Numbered from the stretch's first letter, positions 43,986-53,987 are shown. The stretch: DNA of 64,000 nucleotides from an uncultured Ruminococcus sp. (GCA_902777275.1 CACYTI010000002.1:62001-126000); one strand, 5' to 3'. Notes: a model not told the origin generated them from the letters alone. Made by a program: numbers and translations.

Positions 43986-45992
43986 ATGGGAGTTATAAAT
44001 GTTCTTGACAAGCACGTTGCGGAATTGATCGCTGCGGGCGAGGTCGTGGAGCGTCCCGCCTCCGTAATCAAGGAGCTGGTTGAAAACGCCATTGATGCGG
44101 GCGCGAAGAACATAACCGTTGAAATCAAAAACGGCGGCACGACTTTCATGCGTGTCACCGACGACGGCTGCGGCATAGCCAAGGACGACGTTAGAGTCGC
44201 CTTTCTCCGCCACGCCACAAGCAAGGTGAGTCAGGAGGAAGATCTTGAAAAGATAGCCACTCTGGGCTTCCGCGGCGAGGCTCTCGCTTCCGTTTCGGCG
44301 GTATCTCGCCTGCAGCTTATCACAAAAAGCGTTAACGAGGACGTCGGCTCGGCTTACATCATAGAGGGCGGCGAGGAAAAAAGCTTTGACGACGCGGGCT
44401 GTCCCGCAGGCACGACATTTGTTATCCGCGATCTGTTCTACAACATTCCCGCCCGCGCCAAATTTCTGAAAAAGGATGTTTCTGAGGGAAATGCCGTTTC
44501 AAACGTTATCGACAAAACCGCGCTTTCACATCCCGAAATCGCGTTTACCTATATCCGCGACGGCAGACAGGCGCTCAAAACCTTCGGCGATGGTAAGCTT
44601 ATGTCGGCAATATATTCGGTCTTCGGAAGGGAGTTTGCATCCGGGCTTATCCCCGTAGATTATCAGCTTGAAGCAATCCATGTTTACGGCTATGTTTCAA
44701 AGCCCGTTCACTCCAGACCGAACCGAAATATGCAGAACTTTTTCATAAACGGCAGATACGTCAGACCGCGCACCGCTATGGCGGCGCTTGAGGAGGCGTT
44801 CAAACACTCGATTATGGTCGGAAAATTCCCGTCCTGCGTACTCAATATTGATTTGCCGTATGAGATAATCGACGTCAACGTTCATCCATCAAAAATCGAG
44901 GTCAGATTTTTAAACGAGCGCCCCGTTTTCGACGCGGTTTACCACGCGGTCAAATCGGCGCTTATGCAGCACGACACCAAAAAGCAGGCTTCATTCAAAA
45001 ACGAAACCGCTTTTCACGATATAAAACAATTCAACCCGTTTAAAAACGCCGACGCTTTTATAAAGGATACGCCCAAAAGGGAAGAAAAGCCCGTTCAGCC
45101 CCCGTCTCCCGTAGTTGTTCAATACAGTGACTTTGATATTTTGAACTGTGCCGAACAGCAAACCGGCGTTGTCCGCGACGCGTCGGATGATCCGTTTGAC
45201 ATATTCTCCGACAGAGCGGTGAGCGCCGCAAAAAAAGAAGCACGGCAGTCACATGAATATCTTCCCGAAAGCAAACCTCTGTTTGTGAACACTCCGCTCG
45301 ATTCAAAGCAGAGCGTTGAAAGCGCGCGGGTAAGCAAAGAAGAAGAATATGAAAAAAGCGAGCCTGCGGAAGTGATCATTAAGGATAATTCGCAGCCTCG
45401 GGAATTGTTTACTCAGCCCGAAAACGAGCTGAAATATATAGGCGAGGCTTTTGACACATATATAATCGTCGAGCGCAACCAAAAGGAGCTTATGCTCATT
45501 GACAAGCACGCCGCCCATGAGAGGATAATTTACGAAAAGCTAAAAGCCGAAAGCGCAGACGCCGCTCCGCAGCTTCTGCTGCAGCCTGTAACCGTGACTC
45601 TCGGCAGAGATGAATACGACGCAGCGGTAAGTCATCTCGATATGTTCGGCAAGTGTGCTTTTGAAGTCGAGGACTTCGGCAACTCCACACTGATCGTCCG
45701 CGGCGCTCCGCAATATCTGGACGCCGCCGATATACCCGGCTGTATAGCCGAGATGTCCGACTATATAGCTCAGGGCAAAAACGATATTTACACCGAAAAC
45801 ATGGACAGGTTTTACCACACCGTCGCCTGTCGCAGTGCGGTCAAGGCGGGCAATAAAAGCTCTGCGCAGGAGCTTATAGAGCTTGTTAAAATTTTGGAGG
45901 ATAACCCCGATATCCGCTATTGTCCGCACGGCAGACCGATCACTATCATAATGAAAAAAAGCGAAATTGAAAGACAATTCGGCAGGGCGTGA
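43986..45992 (+). CDS. mutL: DNA mismatch repair protein MutL
   Basis: The 668-residue protein has the GHKL ATPase N-terminus (ELVENAIDAGA, DDGCGI, GFRGEALASVSAVS), a long variable linker (about 340-470) and a C-terminal dimer/nuclease domain. The nuclease metal motif is present as DKHAAHERIIYE (the common form has Gln or Met at position 2), with ACRSAVKAG and CPHGRP as supporting motifs, so it is probably the nicking type of MutL. The frame opens at 43875 within the palindromic element, but the ATG at 43986 with AAGGCGGTGA upstream starts the known N-terminus. Confidence 0.96.
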   Translation: MGVINVLDKHVAELIAAGEVVERPASVIKELVENAIDAGAKNITVEIKNGGTTFMRVTDDGCGIAKDDVRVAFLRHATSKVSQEEDLEKIATLGFRGEALASVSAVSRLQLITKSVNEDVGSAYIIEGGEEKSFDDAGCPAGTTFVIRDLFYNIPARAKFLKKDVSEGNAVSNVIDKTALSHPEIAFTYIRDGRQALKTFGDGKLMSAIYSVFGREFASGLIPVDYQLEAIHVYGYVSKPVHSRPNRNMQNFFINGRYVRPRTAMAALEEAFKHSIMVGKFPSCVLNIDLPYEIIDVNVHPSKIEVRFLNERPVFDAVYHAVKSALMQHDTKKQASFKNETAFHDIKQFNPFKNADAFIKDTPKREEKPVQPPSPVVVQYSDFDILNCAEQQTGVVRDASDDPFDIFSDRAVSAAKKEARQSHEYLPESKPLFVNTPLDSKQSVESARVSKEEEYEKSEPAEVIIKDNSQPRELFTQPENELKYIGEAFDTYIIVERNQKELMLIDKHAAHERIIYEKLKAESADAAPQLLLQPVTVTLGRDEYDAAVSHLDMFGKCAFEVEDFGNSTLIVRGAPQYLDAADIPGCIAEMSDYIAQGKNDIYTENMDRFYHTVACRSAVKAGNKSSAQELIELVKILEDNPDIRYCPHGRPITIIMKKSEIERQFGRA

Positions 45993-45996
45993 TTAT

Positions 45997-46947
45997 TTGA
46001 ACAAACCCATTACGGTCATTTCCGTCGTAGGACCGACCGCCTCAGGCAAAACAAGGCTGGCTGTTGAGCTGGCGAAGCATTATGAGGGAGAGATAATTTC
46101 CGCCGATTCAATGCAGATTTACCGTGGAATGAATATAGCGACCGCAAAGCCCGACAGTGAAGAGATGCAGGGAATCCCGCACCACCTTATGGATTTTCTG
46201 CCTCCCGACGGAACCTACTCCGTCGCTATGTTTGTCGAGGACGCGAAACGCTGTATTTTTGATATAAGCGGCAGGGGGAAGCTCCCTATAATCGCGGGCG
46301 GCACGGGTCTTTATGTGGACTCTCTGCTCGGGAATATCCGCTTTGAAGGCGAAGGGCGCGACGAAAAGCTGACCTCGGAGCTATGGGACGAATACAACGC
46401 GGACGGGATAGAACCGCTGCTCGAAAAGCTGAGGCAGGTTGATTCGGAAGCGGCCGAAAGACTTGCTCCGGGGAGAAATCCGAAGCGCGTGATAAGAGCG
46501 CTGGAATTTTATAAAACCACGGGGAAAACCATCACAGAACAGATAAATGAATCAAGGTTGATCCCAAGTCCGTTCAAAGCGGTCAAGATCGGACTGAATT
46601 TCACCGACCGCCAAAGGCTGTACGACCGCATTGATCTCAGAGTCGATTCAATGCTTGAGCGCGGCTTGATCGAGGAAGCAAAAGAGGTTCTGAACTCTCC
46701 TCTCAGCTCCACCTCCTCAATGGCGATCGGCTACAAGGAGCTTGCGCCTTATATAAACGGCGAAGCATCCCTTGAGGCTTGCGTTGAAAAGCTTAAAAGA
46801 GAGACCAGGCGCTACGCCAAGCGGCAGCTCACCTGGTTCAGACGTGACAAGGAAATAAATTGGCTTTACGCAGATGATTATAATTCTTTTGAAGAATTAT
46901 TTGCGGAAGCTGTTAAAGTTACAGATAAAGGACTCGTTTATGGATAA
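45997..46947 (+). CDS. miaA: tRNA dimethylallyltransferase
   Basis: MiaA transfers a dimethylallyl group to adenosine 37 of tRNA. The 316-residue protein has the P-loop GPTASGKT, the substrate motif SADSMQIYRGMNIATAKP, GGTGLY, and the ERxxx-YAKRQLTWFRRD end. The start is TTG at 45997, four bases after the mutL stop. The downstream membrane-fusion gene begins within its last codons. Together with miaB it makes the ms2i6A37 modification. Confidence 0.96.
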   Translation: MNKPITVISVVGPTASGKTRLAVELAKHYEGEIISADSMQIYRGMNIATAKPDSEEMQGIPHHLMDFLPPDGTYSVAMFVEDAKRCIFDISGRGKLPIIAGGTGLYVDSLLGNIRFEGEGRDEKLTSELWDEYNADGIEPLLEKLRQVDSEAAERLAPGRNPKRVIRALEFYKTTGKTITEQINESRLIPSPFKAVKIGLNFTDRQRLYDRIDLRVDSMLERGLIEEAKEVLNSPLSSTSSMAIGYKELAPYINGEASLEACVEKLKRETRRYAKRQLTWFRRDKEINWLYADDYNSFEELFAEAVKVTDKGLVYG

Positions 46948-48220
46948 ACTGTTATTTAAACGCATACTTGTAGCGGCGCTGACGATACTTGCTCTTGTAT
47001 ACGTAACTTATTTGCTCATAAGCGCCAATTTTGAGATGTACCCCACCGAAAATGCGGTTATGGCTACGGTGAACAACTCAATAAGCGCCGACGGAATAAT
47101 TATCCGCGACGAAACGATTATTCCGAACAATTCAAGCGGCATCCTATCCTACACAGTCGGGAACGGCGACGCTGTCGAGGCAAACAGATGCATTGCGAAT
47201 GTGTATTCAAATCAATCGGATGCTGTCGCAAACAGTCAGGCGGACGCGCTCCAAAAGCGTATCAACGCGCTTCAGGAGAGCCAGCGGAGCGCGCGGTCGG
47301 GCGCGGTCAGCATTGACGTGATTAATAACAATATCCGCAGCAATTTGATAAACTATCTTTACGACGTAAACAAGTTCGACGTGGAATCGGTTAAGACCGA
47401 TTCGGACAAGCTGCTCGGTTCAATAAACCAAAGACAGCTTCTCACGGGAAAGATAAACAATTTTGATACGCAGATCGCCTCGCTTACGGCTCAGATGGAA
47501 GAACTGAGAAGCTCCTCGGGCGAGAGCATAGGAGCGATAAACACCCCCAGAGCCGGCTATTTTTCCGAGTTTTGCGACGGCTACGAAGGCTCTTACGATT
47601 ATACTAAGCTCAATGAAATGACGCTTGAGGATCTGCGCGGCATTTCGGGCTCGTCGCTTCCCACCGATATCGCGGGCAAGGTAATAGCGAACGTCAACTG
47701 GTACGTTGCCTGTGAGATACCTGATGACCGCGCGGCGGAGCTGTCGATTTACGACGGTTCCTTATCGGTGATTTTCTCCGAGGCAACGACCGACCCCGTT
47801 CCGGCAAAGATATACAAGCTGCTTCGTAACGACGACGACAACGCGCTTTGCATTTTGCAGTGCGACTACATGGACAACGGACTTCTATCGGCAAGGCGCG
47901 AGCCGATAGAGATAGGAATGGGAACATACACGGGGCTTCGCGTGAGCAAGCGTGCGATCCACGACGATTTCGTTACGAGAACCACATACGACGAAAACGA
48001 CAAGCCCCACAAGGAGCAGAAAAAGGTTCAGGGCGTTTACGTTCTGTACGGCAGCGAGGTCCAGTTCAAGCAGATATCGATCATGTATTCAACCAAGGAT
48101 TATGTCATCTGCGACACCTCGCCCAAGGAAGGCGTGCTTTTCAACGGCGAAACGATTTCGCTTTACGATAAAGTAATTGTAAAAGGAGACGATTTGTATG
48201 ACGGAAAAGTTATTTCGTGA
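46940..48220 (+). CDS. HlyD-like periplasmic-adaptor/membrane-fusion type protein
   Basis: The 426-residue protein has one N-terminal membrane helix (about residues 7-28), then biotinyl-lipoyl-like and coiled-coil segments (about 115-200) and beta-rich domains, the layout of HlyD/membrane-fusion proteins. No exporter gene is next to it. Its position before yggS-sepF-ylmH is recurring in Clostridia, which suggests a cell-envelope or division role instead of drug export; this is an inference. The ATG at 46940 overlaps the miaA stop, and the gene overlaps yggS by 23 bases. Confidence 0.75.
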   Translation: MDKLLFKRILVAALTILALVYVTYLLISANFEMYPTENAVMATVNNSISADGIIIRDETIIPNNSSGILSYTVGNGDAVEANRCIANVYSNQSDAVANSQADALQKRINALQESQRSARSGAVSIDVINNNIRSNLINYLYDVNKFDVESVKTDSDKLLGSINQRQLLTGKINNFDTQIASLTAQMEELRSSSGESIGAINTPRAGYFSEFCDGYEGSYDYTKLNEMTLEDLRGISGSSLPTDIAGKVIANVNWYVACEIPDDRAAELSIYDGSLSVIFSEATTDPVPAKIYKLLRNDDDNALCILQCDYMDNGLLSARREPIEIGMGTYTGLRVSKRAIHDDFVTRTTYDENDKPHKEQKKVQGVYVLYGSEVQFKQISIMYSTKDYVICDTSPKEGVLFNGETISLYDKVIVKGDDLYDGKVIS

Positions 48221-48911
48221 CGTTGAATACAATTATCGGCGAATAAACGAGCAGATCGCCGAGGCTGCGGCAAAGGCGGGAAAAAGCCGTGAGGACATCA
48301 CCCTTCTTGCGGCGACAAAAACCGTTGACGCGGCTGTGATAAACCACGCCATATCGCTCGGACTTGACCATATCGGAGAGAACAGGGTGCAGGAGCTGCT
48401 TTCCAAGTACGACTCCTACGACCTCAGCCGCTGTTCGCTGCAGTTCATCGGTCATCTTCAAACCAACAAGGTCAGACAGATCGTCGGCAAGGTCGATTTG
48501 ATCCAGTCTGTAGATTCTTTTAAGCTGGCTAAGGAAATTTCCGCGCAGTCGCTCAAAAGAAATCTTAAAACCGATATCCTTGTCGAGGTAAATATAGGCA
48601 GGGAAGAAAACAAGTCGGGAGTTTTTGAGGAGAATCTTGAGGAGTTGCTTTGCCAAATTTCGGGATTAGAGGGTATTTCTGTCAAAGGATTGATGACAAT
48701 TCCGCCGATTTGTGAAGAAAAATGTAAAATTTCAAAATATTTTTTCAATATGCACAAGTTATTTATTGACATTTCAGAAAAAAAATTAGATAATGTATGT
48801 ATGACTATTCTATCAATGGGTATGTCTGAAGATTTCTGTGAGGCGATTATTGAGGGCGCTAATATGGTTCGGATCGGCTCGGCACTTTTCGGTGCGAGAA
48901 AGTATACATAA
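48198..48911 (+). CDS. yggS: YggS-family pyridoxal-phosphate homeostasis protein
   Basis: The 237-residue TIM-barrel protein binds pyridoxal phosphate without known catalysis and balances vitamin B6 and amino-acid pools. The family marks are LLAATKTVD (PLP lysine), HIGENRVQE, FIGHLQTNK, VNIGREENKSG, LSMGMSEDF and VRIGSALFG. In Gram-positives it regularly precedes sepF. The stretch 48700-48830 is clearly more AT-rich than the rest, and a promoter-like pair lies in it (48766-48794). Confidence 0.95.
   Translation: MTEKLFRDVEYNYRRINEQIAEAAAKAGKSREDITLLAATKTVDAAVINHAISLGLDHIGENRVQELLSKYDSYDLSRCSLQFIGHLQTNKVRQIVGKVDLIQSVDSFKLAKEISAQSLKRNLKTDILVEVNIGREENKSGVFEENLEELLCQISGLEGISVKGLMTIPPICEEKCKISKYFFNMHKLFIDISEKKLDNVCMTILSMGMSEDFCEAIIEGANMVRIGSALFGARKYT
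48766..48794 (+). promoter_or_regulatory. Possible internal promoter inside yggS
   Basis: TTGACA (48766-48771), a 17-base spacer and GATAAT (48789-48794) lie in an AT-rich part of yggS, 135 bases before sepF. It could give sepF-ylmH-divIVA separate expression. Confidence 0.45.
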
Positions 48912-48928
48912 GTACAGGAGGAAAAACA

Positions 48929-49432
48929 ATGGCAGGAATAGTTGACAAGTTCAAACGTATGTGGGATGCTCCCGACGACGAGTACGAGTACGATGAGTAT
49001 GGCTACGCCGACGAGGACGAGGATGATTTTGAGGAGGAGCAGGAACCCGCAGAGCGTGAGAGAAGCCGCGACCGCGACAGGCGTGATACCCGCGAGCAGC
49101 GTCAGCCCGCTCAGCAGCCAAAAAGCAAGGTGTTCAACATCAACGCTACAGCTAAGCTTCAGGTAGGTATTTATAAGCCCGAGCGTTTCGGAGAGGAAAC
49201 CCGCGGTATTGCCGACGAGCTTATCAAGACCCATACGGTTGTTCTTAATCTTGAGGATACAAACAAGGACATGGCAAGAAGGATCCTTGACTTCCTCAGC
49301 GGCGTGGCTTATGCAAACGACGGAAAAATCAAGCGCGTTGCCACTAACACCTACATTATTATTCCCAGTAATGTTGATCTCACCGGAGACGATCTGTTAG
49401 ACGAACTCGAAAACAATGGCGTATACTTCTGA
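48929..49432 (+). CDS. sepF: Cell division protein SepF
   Basis: SepF binds the membrane and bundles FtsZ filaments at the septum. The 167-residue protein has the amphipathic N-terminal helix (AGIVDKFKRMWDA), a charged linker full of Asp/Glu then Arg, and the C-terminal domain with RFGEETRGIADELIKTHTVVLNLEDTNKD region and LDFLSGVAYA. An AGGAGG site precedes the ATG. ylmH starts inside its last codons; the ylmG gene that often lies between is missing. Confidence 0.95.
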   Translation: MAGIVDKFKRMWDAPDDEYEYDEYGYADEDEDDFEEEQEPAERERSRDRDRRDTREQRQPAQQPKSKVFNINATAKLQVGIYKPERFGEETRGIADELIKTHTVVLNLEDTNKDMARRILDFLSGVAYANDGKIKRVATNTYIIIPSNVDLTGDDLLDELENNGVYF

Positions 49433-50165
49433 TAACGATGCGCTTTTTATTTCAAAGCTTGACGACGGCGTATATCTCTGTGAAAAACGCCGGAGGGCAT
49501 ACTTCTTCCCGTTTTTAAGCGAACGTGAGCAAATGCTCGCTCAGCGTTACCTTGAAGGCGCGGGCTTTCGCAGCTTTGCCTTCAACGGGGGATACGGTTC
49601 CGCCGAGCGAAAAATGCTCGGGCTGTTCTATGAGAGCAGGGAAGAGCCTTTTCCGCTTTGCGCTGTCGGGCTTGAATTCCGCATAGGCTTTAAGCTCAAT
49701 CACCGCGACTTTTTAGGTGCGCTGATGTCCTTGGGCATTGAGCGCGAAACCGTAGGAGACATTTTGGTTGAGGACGGGCGCTGCGTGATATTTGTAAAGG
49801 AAGACATAAAAGAATATATAACCTCACAGCTTTTCAAGGTCGGAAATGTCGGAGTGAAAATAACACCGGCTGATCCCGAAAGGCTGCCGAAGGGACGCGG
49901 CTTTGACGAAAAGGACTGCACGGTGGCGTCGCTCAGGCTTGACGCGGTCGTCGCCGCGATGACGGGGCTTTCACGTGAGAAAACCAAGTCGCTGATTTTG
50001 TCGGAGCTTGTCGCGCTTAACTACGCGCCGTGCCGGAATATAAGTCAGCCTGTGAGAGAAAAGGATGTTATTACCGTAAGGGGTAAGGGTAAATTCATAA
50101 TCAACGGTGTGTTGGGTGAAACCAAAAAGCACCGAATAAAAATATCAATTATTCACTATAGATAA
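49416..50165 (+). CDS. ylmH: YlmH-family S4-domain RNA-binding protein
   Basis: The 249-residue protein has an N-terminal half with the FLSEREQMLAQRYLE and GYGSAERKMLGL patterns and a C-terminal S4 domain with LRLDAVVAAMTGLSREKTKSLI. Relatives bind stalled 50S-peptidyl-tRNA complexes or ribosomal RNA and sit in the division cluster. It overlaps sepF by 17 bases and is followed by divIVA after 12 bases. Confidence 0.93.
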   Translation: MAYTSDNDALFISKLDDGVYLCEKRRRAYFFPFLSEREQMLAQRYLEGAGFRSFAFNGGYGSAERKMLGLFYESREEPFPLCAVGLEFRIGFKLNHRDFLGALMSLGIERETVGDILVEDGRCVIFVKEDIKEYITSQLFKVGNVGVKITPADPERLPKGRGFDEKDCTVASLRLDAVVAAMTGLSREKTKSLILSELVALNYAPCRNISQPVREKDVITVRGKGKFIINGVLGETKKHRIKISIIHYR

Positions 50166-50177
50166 GGAGTGTAAAAA

Positions 50178-50987
50178 ATGCTTACGATTGATGAAATCAA
50201 AAATATCAGTTTCAGAAAGGCAACTCTCAGCGGTGGTTATCGTGCAGAGGACGTCGACGCGTTTATAGACGAGGTTATCGCGACCTTTGAACAGCAGAAG
50301 AAGGAAAAAATCAACCTTGTTCACAAAATCGACAGACTCGCGACCCGTCTTGAGGAGTACAAGGAGGACGAGGAAACCGTAAGAAACGCTTTGCTCACCT
50401 CTCAGAAAATGTCTGACGCCTGCATCAAAGAGGCTAAGGAAAAGGCGGCTAAAATTTTAAGAGAAGCCGAAGATAAGGCTCAGACCCTTGTTTCCGACGC
50501 CAACAACATGACCGCCCGCGAAAAAGAAAAATATCTGCAGCTTCAGTCAGATGCGGTTGACCTCAGAAATGAGCTTATCACTCTGTACAGCAAGCACATT
50601 AAGAATATCGACGAGCTGCCCACAGCCGCCGAAGTTGAAGCGAGCCGCATTGCTCTTGAAGAAAAATATCCCACCGAACCTGTTGACGCTCCTGTCGAAC
50701 CCGCAGCGCCTGCCGCTCCCGCTGCTCCCGCAGCACCTGCTGCGCCTGTAGCACCCGCTGCTCCTGCGGCACCTGTAGCTCCCGCCGCTCCTGCCGAGCC
50801 GGTTGCTCCTGCCGCTCCCGAGGCTCCTGCAGACGCTCCCGCTGCAGCTGAGGCTCCTGCCGCACCTGCCGCTCCTGTTGAAGCTCCCGCTGCTCCCGAG
50901 CCCACAACAAGGATCCCCCTCAAGCGTCCGGGCAAATTCAGCCAGCTGAAATTCGGTGACAACTACGATGTTTCAGACGATGAATAA
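50178..50987 (+). CDS. divIVA: DivIVA-family protein with long Ala/Pro tail
   Basis: DivIVA marks curved membrane at poles and septa. The 269-residue protein has the conserved N-terminus (RKATLSGGYRAEDVDAFIDEVI) and coiled coil to about residue 155. Residues about 172-240 are almost only Pro-Ala-Ala repeats with some Val, Glu and Asp, and the last 25 residues (basic RIPLKRPGKFSQLKFGDNYDV) look ordered. The repeat arm is unusual for the family; it may act as a spacer through which the end reaches a partner. Standard location between ylmH and ileS. Confidence 0.92.
   Translation: MLTIDEIKNISFRKATLSGGYRAEDVDAFIDEVIATFEQQKKEKINLVHKIDRLATRLEEYKEDEETVRNALLTSQKMSDACIKEAKEKAAKILREAEDKAQTLVSDANNMTAREKEKYLQLQSDAVDLRNELITLYSKHIKNIDELPTAAEVEASRIALEEKYPTEPVDAPVEPAAPAAPAAPAAPAAPVAPAAPAAPVAPAAPAEPVAPAAPEAPADAPAAAEAPAAPAAPVEAPAAPEPTTRIPLKRPGKFSQLKFGDNYDVSDDE
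50692..50903 (+). repeat. Tandem Ala-Pro coding repeat inside divIVA
   Basis: The short unit GCTCCTGCCGCA and variants (codons for Ala-Pro-Ala) repeat about twenty times. Synonymous codons vary between copies, so selection seems to act on the protein and not on the DNA. Confidence 0.8.
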
Positions 50988-51019
50988 TCAGGTAACAACT
51001 GATTAACATTAACGTTTTA

Positions 51020-51097
51020 AAATCGGTTACGCAATTCGCATAAATAATTCCGCCGGTATGCTTTTTAACCCGGCGGCGCGGCTTGCGCAACCGATTT
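51020..51097 (+). other. Long two-stage hairpin between divIVA and ileS
   Basis: AAATCGGTTACGCAA (51020-51034) pairs with TTGCGCAACCGATTT (51083-51097) with one mismatch, and within it CCGCCGG (51050-51056) pairs with CCGGCGG (51070-51076). There is no U tract, so it is not a normal terminator, and it has no T-box sequence. It may be a dispersed palindrome or an RNA structure of unknown role. Confidence 0.65.
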
Positions 51098-51197
51098 AAT
51101 CGGCGATTACCCGATATAGCGTACCGGTTTTGTCAACATCGTTTTTCAAGATCCGGTATTATCATAATTTGTAATTTAACTGGAGAGATCGAACTAT

Positions 51198-53972
51198 ATG
51201 TGTAAAGATTGTAAGGATTACAACGCGACCCTTAATCTTCCCAAAACTGCGTTTCCCATGCGCGCGGGACTTCCTAAAAGCGAGCCCGTGACGCTCAAAC
51301 AGTGGGAAGAGGAAAAGGTTTACGAAAAGCTGATGGAGCTCAACGAGGGCAAACCCCTTTTTGTGCTGCATGACGGACCGCCCTACGCGAACGGCGACAT
51401 TCATCTCGGTCACGCACTCAATAAAATTTTGAAGGATATTATTGTCCGCCACAAGAATATGGCGGGCTTTAAGTCTCCGTTTGTACCCGGCTGGGATACC
51501 CACGGACTTCCCACAGAGCTTAAGGCGAGACAAAAGGCCGGCATTGGCAGCTCCGCCGATATTTCGGTTGTTGAGCTTCGCAGGCTTTGCGAGGAATTTG
51601 TAACCGGGTATATAAACGATCAGCGCGAGCAGTTCAAAAGACTGGGCTGTATCGGAGAGTGGGACAATCCTTACATAACGTTAAAGCATGAGTTTGAGGC
51701 TGAGCAAATCAAAGTATTTGCCGAGATGGCGGATAAGGGCTACATCTACCGCGGACTTAAACCCGTTTTCTGGTGCCCCGAATGTAAAACCGCTCTCGCC
51801 GAGGCTGAGATCGAGTACGCCGAGGATCCCTGCCACTCCATTTATGTAAAGTTCCGCGTAACCGATGATCTGGGCAAGTTCTCCGCGATGGGGCTCGACC
51901 CCGCCAAGGTTTCATTCGTTATCTGGACTACCACAACATGGACACTGCCGGCAAACGTCGCGATTTGCGTCGGTCCGCGCTACGACTATTCCGTCATCAA
52001 ATGCGGCGATGAATACTGTGTTATGGCGACCGACCTTTACAAGTCGGCTATGGAAGAAGCCGGAATCACCGATTACGAGGTTGTCGCTTCAATCAAGGGC
52101 AGCGAGCTTGAGTACATGAAGACTCAGCACCCGTTCCTTGACCGTGAATCACTCCTTATCGTCGGCGACCACGTAACGCTTGAAAGCGGTACCGGTTGCG
52201 TTCACACCGCTCCCGGACACGGTGTGGACGACTACAACGTCTGCCGCAATTATCCGGAGATCCCCGTTATCTGTCCCGTTAACGGCGACGGTGTTCTCAC
52301 TGAGGAAGCCGGAGAATTTGCGGGTCTCACTACCGAGGAGGCAAATAAAAAGATCGCCATAAAGCTTGACGCCACAGGCGCGCTGTTTGCCCTCAAAAAG
52401 ATCATTCACCAATATCCCCACTGCTGGAGATGTAAATCCCCGATCCTGTTCAGGGCTACCGACCAGTGGTTCTGCTCCGTTGACGACTTTAAGGATGAAG
52501 CAGTCAACGCCATCAACACCGTTGAATGGATACCCGCGTGGGGCAAGGACAGAATCACCTCCATGGTTCGCGAGAGAAAAGACTGGTGCATTTCGCGTCA
52601 GCGCAAATGGGGCGTTCCCATTCCGATTTTCTACTGCGCCGACTGCGGAGAGCCTTATATCGACAAGGAAGCCATGCTTTCCGTCGCCGAGGTGTTTGGC
52701 AGACAGGGCTCCAACGCGTGGTTCAGCCTCGACGCTTCCGAAATGCTTCCCGAGGGCACAAAGTGCCCCAAATGCGGCTGCACAAAGTTCGACAAAGAAA
52801 AGGATATCATGGACGTCTGGTTCGACAGCGGCTCCTCACACACCGCCGTTTGCAGACTGCGCGATTATCTCGGCTTCCCCGCCGATCTTTATCTTGAGGG
52901 CAACGACCAGTACAGAGGTTGGTTCCAGTCCTCGCTGCTCACCTCCGTCGCGACAATGGGCGTAGCTCCCTATAAGACCGTGCTCACTCACGGCATGATC
53001 CTCGACATGGAGAAGCGCAAAATGAGCAAGTCGGAGGGCAACGGCATCAGTCCGCAGGAGGTCATGAAGCAGTACGGCGCCGACGTTCTCAGACTTTGGG
53101 TCGCTTCTTGCGATTATCAGTCCGACGTAAGCATTTCATTGGATATTCTCAAGCAGCTTTCCGAGTCATACAGAAAAATCAGAAATACCGCCAGATATAT
53201 CCTCGGAAATCTCAGCGACTTTGATCCCGACACCGATATGGTTGATTTCAGCGAGCTTCTCCCGATAGACAAATGGGCTGTCGCCACGCTCAACAACCTG
53301 ATTGAAAAGGTCAAGGATTCCTACAATAAATACGAGTTCCATATTGTTTACCACAGCATCCACAACTTCTGCGTTGTCGATATGTCAAACTTCTATCTCG
53401 ACGTGCTCAAGGACAGACTGTACACCGAAAAGGCGGACAGCACAGCAAGAAGAGCGGCTCAGACCGCGATTTATCTCATCCTTAACGCCATGACGAGAAT
53501 GATCGCGCCTATTCTTGCGTACACCTCGGACGAAATCTGGAAGTTTATGCCTCACGCGCAGAGCGACAATGCCGACCATGTTATCTATAACGAGATGCCG
53601 GATGCACTTGCGATTGACGCCGACGACAGCTTTATGGCTTTCTGGAATGAGATCCACGCGCTCAGAGACGACGTTAAAAAGGCAATTGAGCCTATGATCA
53701 AGGCTAAGACCGTTAAAAGCTCCCTTGAGGCGAAGGTGACTCTCGCAGCAGGCGGAGAAAAGCTTGAGTTCCTCAAAAAAGCGGAGCCTGAGCTTGCGGC
53801 GGCGTTTATTGTCAGCGAGATCGAAATCGTTGATAACGGCGCAGAGCTTGAGATCACGGTTGAAAAGGCGGAGGGCGAAAAGTGCGAGCGCTGCTGGTCG
53901 ATCAGCAAAACAGTCGGACAGAGCAGCGAACACCCCACTCTTTGCGCGCGCTGCTGTGAAGTATTGAAATAA
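51198..53972 (+). CDS. ileS: Isoleucyl-tRNA synthetase
   Basis: The 924-residue class Ia enzyme charges tRNA-Ile. It has the HIGH motif as HLGH (in [10 protein letters not shown]), the CP1 editing domain (about 200-400), [13 protein letters not shown] in KMSKSEGN, an anticodon-binding domain, and a C-terminal zinc finger with CERCW and CARCC. The ATG has a TGGAGAG site. In many Firmicutes ileS is controlled by a T-box leader, but none is seen here. It follows divIVA in the usual order. Confidence 0.97.
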   Translation: MCKDCKDYNATLNLPKTAFPMRAGLPKSEPVTLKQWEEEKVYEKLMELNEGKPLFVLHDGPPYANGDIHLGHALNKILKDIIVRHKNMAGFKSPFVPGWDTHGLPTELKARQKAGIGSSADISVVELRRLCEEFVTGYINDQREQFKRLGCIGEWDNPYITLKHEFEAEQIKVFAEMADKGYIYRGLKPVFWCPECKTALAEAEIEYAEDPCHSIYVKFRVTDDLGKFSAMGLDPAKVSFVIWTTTTWTLPANVAICVGPRYDYSVIKCGDEYCVMATDLYKSAMEEAGITDYEVVASIKGSELEYMKTQHPFLDRESLLIVGDHVTLESGTGCVHTAPGHGVDDYNVCRNYPEIPVICPVNGDGVLTEEAGEFAGLTTEEANKKIAIKLDATGALFALKKIIHQYPHCWRCKSPILFRATDQWFCSVDDFKDEAVNAINTVEWIPAWGKDRITSMVRERKDWCISRQRKWGVPIPIFYCADCGEPYIDKEAMLSVAEVFGRQGSNAWFSLDASEMLPEGTKCPKCGCTKFDKEKDIMDVWFDSGSSHTAVCRLRDYLGFPADLYLEGNDQYRGWFQSSLLTSVATMGVAPYKTVLTHGMILDMEKRKMSKSEGNGISPQEVMKQYGADVLRLWVASCDYQSDVSISLDILKQLSESYRKIRNTARYILGNLSDFDPDTDMVDFSELLPIDKWAVATLNNLIEKVKDSYNKYEFHIVYHSIHNFCVVDMSNFYLDVLKDRLYTEKADSTARRAAQTAIYLILNAMTRMIAPILAYTSDEIWKFMPHAQSDNADHVIYNEMPDALAIDADDSFMAFWNEIHALRDDVKKAIEPMIKAKTVKSSLEAKVTLAAGGEKLEFLKKAEPELAAAFIVSEIEIVDNGAELEITVEKAEGEKCERCWSISKTVGQSSEHPTLCARCCEVLK

Positions 53973-53987
53973 TAATTACAAGTACCA

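Noticed and set aside
50543-50962. Gly/Ala/Ser-rich minus-strand frame
   Set aside because: It mirrors the Pro-Ala repeat of divIVA and has no independent support.
51000-51197. T-box riboswitch before ileS
   Set aside because: Looked for because it is common in Firmicutes, but the conserved T-box sequence and a terminator with a U tract are missing.
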